A DNA stretch of 29,335 bases, from the IMG/VR virus record IMGVR_UViG_3300009094_000055, positions 1-29,335 of that record. One strand, written 5' to 3'. Below the pieces are notes generated by a model. The model saw only the letters and a list, made by a program, of their open reading frames with translations, was not told the DNA's origin and searched no databases. Position 1 is the stretch's first letter, and each line of letters begins with the position of its first letter. Made by a program: the position numbers and the translations under genes. This DNA is from a virus. This document shows positions 15,617-21,719 of the stretch, piece after piece.

Positions 15617-17872
15617 TCAGCCTCCCGGTCCCGGCATTGCGCCGGCCGCTCCCGGCGGCGGTGCCCCGGTCATCTGGCCGGCCATGTCGGGCGGCCCACC
15701 CGGCGGTAACTGTGATGGGCCGGCTTGGTTGCTGGCGCCCTGCGGACCCTGCCCGGCGCCGGCCGGCGCGCCAGCCATGGGCGCCTGTCCTTTTACCATT
15801 CCGTTCATGGCGACAATCGACGGCAGTTGCGACTTGAAGGCCTGCGTCAGATCTAGGCGATCGTCGAGCCGACGCAAAAGGTCTTTCGCTAGGTAATTTG
15901 GATCGATTCCCGGAATCTGGATCAACAGCGGATAGATGCGTTGAGCGTTGGCGACTTCCTGCGCGGCGTTCGGCCGGCCCATGGATCCTGCCTCGATTTC
16001 CAGCAGCACCTCCTGCGCGATGTCCTGCCGCGACATCTCCGGCCACACACAGCCGATGCCGACAATTTTTTCAACGGTCGGCTTTGTCACCTCGGCCAAC
16101 AAGATCTGGCCGCCATTGCGCGCAAGCTGGGTCAGCAAGTCATTCAGGTCGTCGATGTTTGATCCCATCGATGTCATACGGCTGCCTTCGGCGATCTGTG
16201 CCTGCGTGGCGGTGGTGTCCGACGTGCCGCCCAGATTGGCCTCTTGGATCCCGGTGGTGCGAAGGATGTCCTCATAGACTGGGTTAACTTCGTACAAGTT
16301 CTGGTCGATGCCCGGCCCGGCAAAAGCCTGCAACAAATTTTTAATGTCCTGATTCGGTTGCAGCGCGTTCAACTCAAGGATGGCGTTCGGCTCTCGTTCC
16401 GACAGCTTGACCAGATCATCCTCTTCCATGGCGCCGGCAACCACACCGATAAACGGCCGCGCCGCTTTGCGCTGCTCCTTCAGGCCCTCGCGGCAGCGGT
16501 TATATTCCTTCTGCATGTCGCGCATGAGCCGCACGTCGGACGGCGGGAAAATTTCGTTCTCGTGGTCGCTTTCGTTGAAAATCAGCCCGTACCACGGATA
16601 GAACCGCTCGTTATAGATTTCGGGGCTGGCCGGCTCGCGTAGAAAATCCTCGTAGCCGTCACATACTTCGTACACGAGGCCATCCTTGCGGCAATAGATC
16701 TGCCAGACACAACAGAATTCGCACTCGCGATCGGCCGCCTTGCCGCCCTCGCGCCACTCGTAGCCGGCCATCATCTCGTGCGCCATGCGAACCGGATCCG
16801 GCCCCTTCATGTCATTGCGCCTGTAGGCGGTGTAAGCCGTGCCGACATCAACGCCGTAGATTTCCTCGATTTCGTTCGGCGTCAGCATGAATTCCTCGGC
16901 GACCCAATCGCTGCCGAGAAAGTTTCGCAACTCGATCGTCTTGGGGTCAGGGATGATGTTGGTGGATAATGGATAGTCGAAGGTCAGGCCTTCGCGCGCC
17001 ACAAATTGCGACTGTAGCGCCATGTCGTTAATCATCAGCCGCAACTGCTCGGCTTCCTTGCTGTCCTCGGCGGTGATTTCGTCATGCAGGTCGGCGCCCA
17101 GCCGCTCCAGTGTAGCCAGCCGCTCATTGGCGTCAGCGATGCCCTTCTCCATATCGGGCCGCTGCTCCATCACCCGCTCAAAGCCCAGCTTGACCCAGCC
17201 GACGCCGGTGGTGACGGTACGTCGCACGGTCAGCTTCATCATGTTTTTGAACGGGTGCGGCTGCTCGGCGACGTTATAGGCGTAGAGCAGTTCCAGCGTG
17301 CGCCCCAGCTTGTCGAGCATGGCGTTTTCCTGCTTCACGCGCAGCGCGTCTTGCGCAATCGCCATGCCTTGCTGTAACGCGCCCATCGCCGCCGGATTCA
17401 TCAATCCCATCATTCCAGTCGGCGAGGTCTGTGCCTGCTGCATCAGCATGCCGGCCGACTGCACTAACTGCTCCAGTGAGGTTTGTGATTCATCCCAGAC
17501 TGTTGCGTTCAAGCGCTCGCGCCGGCGCGCAACGGCCTTCGGGTTCTTCGCGTACAGAAACGCGGTCTTTTGCGCGACCAGCCGCAGCGTCAGGTTGGCG
17601 ACGTAGCGCGGGTCGGTGTCATCCTTCGACCACTGCTTTCCGAAACAAAAATCCTGATCGTCGCGCATGCGCTTGAAGGCTTTATCCCAATGCGATTTCG
17701 CTGCCTTCACGCGGCTCGCCCATGCGTTGACCAGTGCCGAGCGTTGATCCGGCGGCTCCGGCGCCTCGCGCGAGATGTGATCCTTTTTGGCCTCTTCTAC
17801 GACACCAGTGAGCGGCGATGCCGCGTCGGTCGGTGGAGCCATATCCATGCCAGTGGGGTCATCTATTACCAT
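15617..17872 (-). CDS. Portal protein, P22-like, 751 aa
   Basis: The length and pattern fit the P22-type portal: an N-terminal helical region (ALVNAWASRVKAAKSHWDKA, DDQDFCFGKQWSKDDTDPRY), the clip/stem segments, RRTVTTGVGWVKLGFERVME, YPLSTNIIPDPKTIELRNFL, FYPWYGLIFNESDHENEIFP followed by VRLMRDMQKEYNRCREGLKE, and IRRTTG-like YEDILRTTGIQEANLG before the C-terminal helices. The last 60 residues are Gly/Pro/Ala-rich and disordered. Twelve copies form the ring through which DNA enters and leaves. The start ATG overlaps the terminase stop as ATGGTAA (17866-17872), so translation is coupled to the motor gene. A strong ribosome site for the next gene lies within its last codons. Confidence 0.88.
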   Translation of the reverse strand: MVIDDPTGMDMAPPTDAASPLTGVVEEAKKDHISREAPEPPDQRSALVNAWASRVKAAKSHWDKAFKRMRDDQDFCFGKQWSKDDTDPRYVANLTLRLVAQKTAFLYAKNPKAVARRRERLNATVWDESQTSLEQLVQSAGMLMQQAQTSPTGMMGLMNPAAMGALQQGMAIAQDALRVKQENAMLDKLGRTLELLYAYNVAEQPHPFKNMMKLTVRRTVTTGVGWVKLGFERVMEQRPDMEKGIADANERLATLERLGADLHDEITAEDSKEAEQLRLMINDMALQSQFVAREGLTFDYPLSTNIIPDPKTIELRNFLGSDWVAEEFMLTPNEIEEIYGVDVGTAYTAYRRNDMKGPDPVRMAHEMMAGYEWREGGKAADRECEFCCVWQIYCRKDGLVYEVCDGYEDFLREPASPEIYNERFYPWYGLIFNESDHENEIFPPSDVRLMRDMQKEYNRCREGLKEQRKAARPFIGVVAGAMEEDDLVKLSEREPNAILELNALQPNQDIKNLLQAFAGPGIDQNLYEVNPVYEDILRTTGIQEANLGGTSDTTATQAQIAEGSRMTSMGSNIDDLNDLLTQLARNGGQILLAEVTKPTVEKIVGIGCVWPEMSRQDIAQEVLLEIEAGSMGRPNAAQEVANAQRIYPLLIQIPGIDPNYLAKDLLRRLDDRLDLTQAFKSQLPSIVAMNGMVKGQAPMAGAPAGAGQGPQGASNQAGPSQLPPGGPPDMAGQMTGAPPPGAAGAMPGPGG

Positions 17873-19428
17873 CCGCTGAGACTCCCTTTGACGCGATCAA
17901 GGCCCTCGCGTCGTTTTGTCTGCGCCCACAAGGCGCGGTACGTCCCTTCCTGCACGGTTGGTTTTTCTGGCTTTTGCCGGTTGCGTGGCCGCATTTTCGA
18001 CAGGCCAAGCCCGATCAATGAAAGCGTATCGACAAAATCATCCTTGGAGCCGTTCGGAAATTTTAGGATCTGGTCCTGCGCCTCGGACCACCAGCGGCAC
18101 CACGTCGGGAAGTGAACCATCTTCATCGCGCTGCGCGCCTGAATGGCCTGCGCGCGTTGCTGCTTATCGACCGCCGGCGCGATTGGATCCATTGCACAGA
18201 ACACACGCTTCTCCAGCATGCGTTTGCGCAGGAACGGGCCGATCGATTTGGTGATGCTGCCGGCTTCCGCCCACCAGAATTGCGGTTTGTATTTTTCGAT
18301 CAGCATGCACATGCCTTCGACGGCGGCATGGCTATCGAGCCTCATCCACACCACGTCTGGCATGACCCAGACGTGATCGGCCTTATCGACGCCGACCACC
18401 ATCAGGCATGTTTTGTCGCCCTGCTTCTCAAGCGTCACCGCATGATCGGAAGCGGCGTAGAAACGCATTTCCTCGTGTGCCGGCAGGTCGCGCATGCTGT
18501 TGTAGCCGACCAGATCCTTGTGCTGGAAAAACGCGCCCTCTTTCGGCGATGGCCGCCCTTGGTAGAGCGCCATGAAGCCGCGTGGATCGGAGGCGCGGAT
18601 TTCCTCAAGATATTTTTCATCGAAGCGGTCAGGCCACAGCGCCTCGCCCGGTTTGCGGCCGAGCACATCGTCATCCTCGGCCAGCGCCGGCAGATCGATC
18701 GAGCGCCAGATCTTTGCTTCCTCGTGGCTGTAGTAAGGATTGAGCGGATCCGTCAGGCGGCCAATCAGGTCATCCTCATTCCATCGCGTCTGAATCATCA
18801 CGATTGTCCCGTGACGATTCATCAACCGCGTGCGCAAGACCTGCGTGTACCAAGTCCACAGGCCGTCGCGGATGGTGATGCTGTCCGCTTCCTTGCGGTC
18901 TTTAATCGGGTCATCCAGCAGGATGGTGTGAGCGCCGCGCCCGGTGATGGCGGACCCACGACCGACGCAAAAGACAACGCCGCCGGCGGTCGTTTCCACG
19001 CGGTTGACAGCGGCAGCGCGCTTTTTAATTTCCAGTTCTGGAAACACCTGCCTGTATTGCGGCGTCTCCATGATGTCGCGGATCTTGCGACCCAGATCCC
19101 AGCTATAGTGCTCGTTGTACGTTGCAACGATCACCGAGCGGTCGGGGTGACGACCGGCATACCAAGCCGGATACATATTCGACGCCAGCGTGGTCTTGCC
19201 GGCGCGCGGCGGTAAAATGATTTTTAGCCGCCGGATTTTGCCTTTTTCGACTTCCTCCAGCCCGACGCAAACGACCTTGTGAAACTTCTGCGGCGAATAA
19301 AGCGAGAAGGCCGGGTCATCCGGGTTCTCCGGGTCCGGCATCATTAACTGCGCGAAAGCGATCAGATCGTTGCGGGCTTGCAGGATCGCTTTCTTGCGCT
19401 TGAGCAGCACAAGATGACGCGAACTCAC
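17866..19428 (-). CDS. Terminase large subunit, 520 aa
   Basis: DNA packaging motor. The N-terminal ATPase has Walker A PPRAGKTT (residues 75-80 the core), Walker B HTILLDD (D172-D173) and the coupling motif QTRW (213-216). The C-terminal RNase H-like nuclease shows D328 in AASDHA, E388 in WWAEAGS and DDFVD (463-467) as the likely metal ligands. Length is normal for the family. The start is GTG at 19428, the first possible codon after an in-frame TAA; the ribosome site is poor (GGGGTGG about 11 nt away) and a 10-bp stem-loop sits right upstream. It cuts and pumps concatemeric DNA into the prohead through the portal encoded next. No small terminase gene is recognisable in front of it, where it would be expected. 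Confidence 0.93.
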   Translation of the reverse strand: MSSRHLVLLKRKKAILQARNDLIAFAQLMMPDPENPDDPAFSLYSPQKFHKVVCVGLEEVEKGKIRRLKIILPPRAGKTTLASNMYPAWYAGRHPDRSVIVATYNEHYSWDLGRKIRDIMETPQYRQVFPELEIKKRAAAVNRVETTAGGVVFCVGRGSAITGRGAHTILLDDPIKDRKEADSITIRDGLWTWYTQVLRTRLMNRHGTIVMIQTRWNEDDLIGRLTDPLNPYYSHEEAKIWRSIDLPALAEDDDVLGRKPGEALWPDRFDEKYLEEIRASDPRGFMALYQGRPSPKEGAFFQHKDLVGYNSMRDLPAHEEMRFYAASDHAVTLEKQGDKTCLMVVGVDKADHVWVMPDVVWMRLDSHAAVEGMCMLIEKYKPQFWWAEAGSITKSIGPFLRKRMLEKRVFCAMDPIAPAVDKQQRAQAIQARSAMKMVHFPTWCRWWSEAQDQILKFPNGSKDDFVDTLSLIGLGLSKMRPRNRQKPEKPTVQEGTYRALWAQTKRREGLDRVKGSLSGW

Positions 19429-19438
19429 TTTTTAATTT

Positions 19439-19470
19439 GTCCACCCCGGACAAGCCCAAGCGGGGTGGAC
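19439..19470 (-). other. Stem-loop before the terminase start
   Basis: GTCCACCCCG (19439-19448) pairs exactly with CGGGGTGGAC (19461-19470), loop of 12 nt. On the minus strand the 3' side is AAATTAAAAAGTG, the terminase start, with no U-run. The stem takes up the only GGGGTGG that could serve as a ribosome site for the terminase, so folding may limit terminase translation. Confidence 0.55.
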
Positions 19471-19477
19471 CCTTTCA

Positions 19478-19684
19478 TCAGTATTTCGGGGCCTTCGGCC
19501 TCCCGACTGGGTTAGGATGCTTGGTGACGTGCATCGGCACAGTCCTCTTGCTGACGGTGCCGGTGACTTGCCGCGCCGAATTGCTGATCGGCGTTACCGG
19601 CGTCTGCTTGTTGCCGGGGTACGGCGACGTATGGTGCGATGTCGGCCGTACCAAGTGCGACGGCTGTGGCGGTCCTTTGGCCAT
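19478..19684 (-). CDS. Small basic hypothetical protein, 68 aa
   Basis: ATG at 19684 has AAGGAG 6 nt upstream, so it is preferred over the GTG at 19702. The product is rich in Pro, Thr, His, Ser and Lys (for example SHHTSPYPGNKQTPVTPISN) and ends VGRPKAPKY, with no predicted membrane segment or cysteine. It looks unstructured and positively charged. It is the last gene before the terminase. A small terminase normally has a helix-turn-helix and oligomerisation domain and is at least twice this length, so I do not call it that. Function unknown. Confidence 0.6.
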   Translation of the reverse strand: MAKGPPQPSHLVRPTSHHTSPYPGNKQTPVTPISNSARQVTGTVSKRTVPMHVTKHPNPVGRPKAPKY

Positions 19685-19722
19685 CAGAATCTCCTTACTC
19701 ACACCTCAGAACATTATGCTCA

Positions 19723-19947
19723 TCATACAAGCAACGGCAGCATGGCTCCAAGTAGCCTGCCGGAGTGCGGGAGTAAAAGGCGCACCAAGATCAGCAGACA
19801 CACGAGCGCAAAGACGACCCAAATTATCTGGATCACCTTCGGCGGCAACTGGACGCCCGCGACGGTGCCCAGCACCCAAAGGATCAAATAGATGACCAGC
19901 GCGAGCAAGCAGATGTAGATAAGCGCATAGATGACTGCTTCGATCAT
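19723..19947 (-). CDS. Two-TM membrane protein, holin candidate, 74 aa
   Basis: Two hydrophobic helices, about residues 4-30 (AVIYALIYICLLALVIYLIL...) and 38-61 (VIQIIWVVFALVCLLILVRL), are joined by a short polar turn (VQLPPK), followed by a short basic C-terminus. This two-helix layout and size fits class II holins, which form lesions in the inner membrane at lysis. The ribosome site is strong: AGGAGG with ATG at 19947. It is far from the peptidase at 967-1515 but within the same operon. The alternative is another small phage membrane protein; no other better holin candidate is present in the window. Confidence 0.6.
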   Translation of the reverse strand: MIEAVIYALIYICLLALVIYLILWVLGTVAGVQLPPKVIQIIWVVFALVCLLILVRLLLPHSGRLLGAMLPLLV

Positions 19948-19956
19948 TGTTTCCTC

Positions 19957-20130
19957 CTATGTGCCGGTGAGAACATTCCCCAACGGCTTGCCCCTCACCC
20001 GCTTCGGCAACTTGCCGCCGGGATCGGCTTTAGAAAATTCCTTGCCGACCTTTTTCGGGATGCCGAGCGTCGATTTGCCGGCGGCGGCGGCGCGCATGGC
20101 CTTGCGCTGCGCCTCACTCCTTGGCGGCAT
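19957..20130 (-). CDS. Small basic phage protein, 57 aa
   Basis: Reads MPPRSEAQRKAMRAAAAGKS, then TLGIPKKVGKEFSKADPGGK and a basic end with LPKRV. The pattern SxAQRKxMRAAA...GIPxxVxKEFxxADPG is one I recall from many short phage proteins (DUF3008-like group), with no known role. ATG at 20130 lies inside the preceding 26-aa gene (17-nt overlap, another frame) and its own ribosome site is weak, so it probably depends on coupling. The stop is 9 nt before the two-TM gene start. Confidence 0.6.
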   Translation of the reverse strand: MPPRSEAQRKAMRAAAAGKSTLGIPKKVGKEFSKADPGGKLPKRVRGKPLGNVLTGT

Positions 20131-20194
20131 ATTTCTTTCTCGGTTTCCGCTTGCCCTTTTTTGTCGGCTTACGCTTTGCCTTACCCTTTGCCAT
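20114..20194 (-). CDS. 26-residue Lys/Arg-rich peptide
   Basis: A very small gene too short for usual callers. ATG at 20194 follows an excellent ribosome site, AGGAGG with 5-nt spacing. The product reads MAKGKAKRKPTKKGKRKPRK and ends KYAAKE: 11 Lys and 3 Arg in 26 residues, no acidic residue except the last. The composition resembles histone-tail or protamine-like nucleic-acid-binding peptides. It is flanked by a perfect 11-bp stem-loop (upstream) and overlaps the 57-aa gene. The strong ribosome site and the position within a compact operon argue for real translation; function unknown. Confidence 0.55.
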   Translation of the reverse strand: MAKGKAKRKPTKKGKRKPRKKYAAKE

Positions 20195-20212
20195 TACTTC
20201 CTCCTGTGTTGT

Positions 20213-20238
20213 GGCAGCGCGCACGATTGCGCGCTGCC
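20213..20238 (-). other. Perfect 11-bp stem-loop between genes
   Basis: GGCAGCGCGCA (20213-20223) and TGCGCGCTGCC (20228-20238) with a 4-nt loop. It lies between the Pro-rich repeat gene stop and the ribosome site of the 26-residue gene. On the minus strand it is followed by CACAACACAGGAGG, so no U-run and not a classical terminator. Confidence 0.6.
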
Positions 20239-20250
20239 AGTTGTGAAGTC

Positions 20251-20742
20251 CTACTTCTTCGGTGCCGGTGTTGGCGGCAGACCTTGCGACGGGCGGGCCG
20301 GCGCCGGCGGCAAGCCTTGCGACGGATGCCCCGGCATGGGCGGTAGACCCTGTGACGGATGCGGTGGATGGATCACGATTGGATGTGACGGATAGATCGG
20401 CTGGTCCGCCGGTAACTGACCGCCATCGGGCAATTCAATCGGATGCGACGGGATCAATCCCGACCCCGGCGGAATGACGATTGGATGCTCTGGGTGCCCC
20501 GGACACCGCTCAATATAGATCGGATGCGCCGGCACAACCGGCGTGCCCGGCGGAATAACGATCGGGTTTTCGGGGTTAGCCGGATTCTGAATGTAGATCG
20601 GGTGTGTCGGGATAACCGGCTGTCCCGGTGGCAGGACAATCGGATGCGCTGGTTGTCCGCCACCACCGGGGACACCGTAGCCGGGATCAACCGGCCCAGA
20701 TCCGCCGACCGGCAAGATCATCGCGAGAAAGGGCTGAGTCAT
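20251..20742 (-). CDS. Pro-rich HPI / PSQGLPP repeat protein, 163 aa
   Basis: ATG at 20742 overlaps the upstream stop as TGATG, with AGGAG 6 nt ahead. After a short N-terminus (MTQPFLAMILPVGG) the protein is built of degenerate repeats: three copies of a unit like HPIVIPPGTPVVPAHPIYI (residues about 33-102), then three exact-spaced 11-residue copies of the type HPSQGLPPMPG (128-160), ending PKK. This is an extended polyproline-type sequence with no enzymatic motif. Similar low-complexity repeat proteins occur in other soil-phage genomes as far as I recall, with unknown function; an extended virion or cell-envelope linker is a guess. Confidence 0.65.
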   Translation of the reverse strand: MTQPFLAMILPVGGSGPVDPGYGVPGGGGQPAHPIVLPPGQPVIPTHPIYIQNPANPENPIVIPPGTPVVPAHPIYIERCPGHPEHPIVIPPGSGLIPSHPIELPDGGQLPADQPIYPSHPIVIHPPHPSQGLPPMPGHPSQGLPPAPARPSQGLPPTPAPKK

Positions 20743-21089
20743 CACATTCTCCTACGTTGTGGTGTTGGTGCTGGATTGCACTGACTGCGGTAGATAGCAG
20801 GGATTAGGTAGTTCCCGGTTTTCGGCCCGTTCGGATCAAAGCCGGGATCTGCGGGGCCGGTGCTGACCGCGACCGCCGGATCACACGACGTTCTGCGCAC
20901 AAGATCGAAGGCCACGGCGACCGGGGGAACCCCCACCAGCGGCACGTTACCCTTGCTCCATTGATCGCAACCCGGCGTCGTGCAGGCCGGCGCCGGCTTG
21001 TTGATGCGGACGTGCTTGCGCTTTGCCAGCGCCTCGGTTGCCGGCAACAGCATGACGGCGATGATGGGCGCAACCAGAATTTTTTTCAT
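20742..21089 (-). CDS. Secreted Cys-containing protein, 115 aa
   Basis: Residues 1-22 form a clear Sec signal peptide (MKK, hydrophobic ILVAPIIAVMLLP, cleavage after EALA). The mature part begins KRKHVRINKP and contains four cysteines (in CTTPGCDQ, SCDPAV and QCNPAP), suggesting two disulfides in the periplasm. There is no lipobox, so it is not an Rz1-type spanin lipoprotein. The start overlaps the RlpA-like gene's stop as ATGA (21086-21089); AGAGGA lies about 10 nt upstream. Function unknown; an envelope role at lysis or superinfection exclusion is possible but unsupported. Confidence 0.6.
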   Translation of the reverse strand: MKKILVAPIIAVMLLPATEALAKRKHVRINKPAPACTTPGCDQWSKGNVPLVGVPPVAVAFDLVRRTSCDPAVAVSTGPADPGFDPNGPKTGNYLIPAIYRSQCNPAPTPQRRRM

Positions 21090-21517
21090 GCGACTGTTTC
21101 CTCTCGTTTTTTTGGTGGAATGATAACAACTTCGACCTCGTCATCAGTCTCAATGCCGAGATCGATCATCAGGCCGCGTGAAATGTCAGCAATGCGCCCG
21201 GTATCCTCGTGCGGCCCCCAGTCAGCAGGTTTTGCCCAGAATGACTTACCAGTCGCGGGCGCGCGCACGAGACAGACTGTTCTCAGCAAATCCTCTTTTG
21301 ATGTTTCGTCGTAGTCCCAGCGCATCGCGATGTAGTGTTCGCCATCGGAGTCGAGCCGCCGCGCCAAGCCGGTGGTGCCGGGCGGCTGCTCATCAAGGAA
21401 CAGACCGGGTGCCATTGACACATCGTAGATAAAAGCAAGGCCCTCTGAGGGGCTGACGCCCCCGTCATCAGGGCCACCAAACCAAGACACTTTGCCGCAG
21501 AGGATTTCACCGAGCAT
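21086..21517 (-). CDS. RlpA-like double-psi beta-barrel protein, 143 aa
   Basis: No signal peptide. The pattern suggests a double-psi beta-barrel as in RlpA and related endoglucanase/expansin domains: KVSWFGGPDDGG near the start (compare the SWYGPG opening of RlpA), a middle strand AMRWDYDET, and PADWGPHEDTGRIADISRGL (97-116) followed by GIETDDEVEVVII, which matches the RlpA closing pattern of DRGP, RIIDLS and ALG...V.V. RlpA proteins act on denuded peptidoglycan glycan strands; whether this version is catalytic is unknown. It may be a virion or lysis-related cell-wall protein. Its start overlaps the FlbD-like gene by 11 nt. The fold call is from residue pattern only. Confidence 0.55.
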   Translation of the reverse strand: MLGEILCGKVSWFGGPDDGGVSPSEGLAFIYDVSMAPGLFLDEQPPGTTGLARRLDSDGEHYIAMRWDYDETSKEDLLRTVCLVRAPATGKSFWAKPADWGPHEDTGRIADISRGLMIDLGIETDDEVEVVIIPPKKREETVA

Positions 21518-21719
21518 TTTTCATCTTCTCCATGATTTCTTCTGGCTTTTCACGCACGCACAGTCCGCGTGGACCGACACGGATGGCCGCACCTGTGCCT
21601 GCGCTGCATGAAGCGATGTGCGGGCGTATGATGATAACTTGTGTGCTCTCTACCCAAACCGGCGAGCCGTCGAGCGATGTCAGCATGACCAGTGCGAGTA
21701 CGATGGTCGCTTTGTTCAT
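21507..21719 (-). CDS. FlbD-like small protein, 70 aa
   Basis: The pattern LTSLDGSPVWVESTQVIIIR, then GTGAAIRVGPRGLCVREKPE and EIMEKM, resembles FlbD-like small beta proteins (LTxLxGxxVxVNxxxIxxI ... GTxIxLxxGxxxxVxExxEEV). Such domains occur in small phage proteins as well as in flagellar operons; their biochemical role is unclear. The N-terminus (KATIVLALVMLTS) is hydrophobic and could be taken for a signal peptide, but lines up with the first strand of the fold. ATG at 21719 overlaps the fibre gene's stop as ATGA, with AAGG just upstream. Moderate confidence in the similarity. Confidence 0.5.
   Translation of the reverse strand: MNKATIVLALVMLTSLDGSPVWVESTQVIIIRPHIASCSAGTGAAIRVGPRGLCVREKPEEIMEKMKNAR

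Noticed and set aside
18112-19215. Plus-strand open frame of 367 codons opposite the terminase
   Set aside because: The terminase on the minus strand has all catalytic motifs; the plus frame is its complement and shows no domain pattern.
19478-19684. 68-residue gene as the small terminase
   Set aside because: Too short, Pro/Thr/His-rich and apparently unstructured; no helix-turn-helix is visible.
20742-21089. Secreted 115-residue protein as an Rz1-like spanin
   Set aside because: The signal peptide ends in ALA with no lipobox cysteine, and no Rz-like partner overlaps it.
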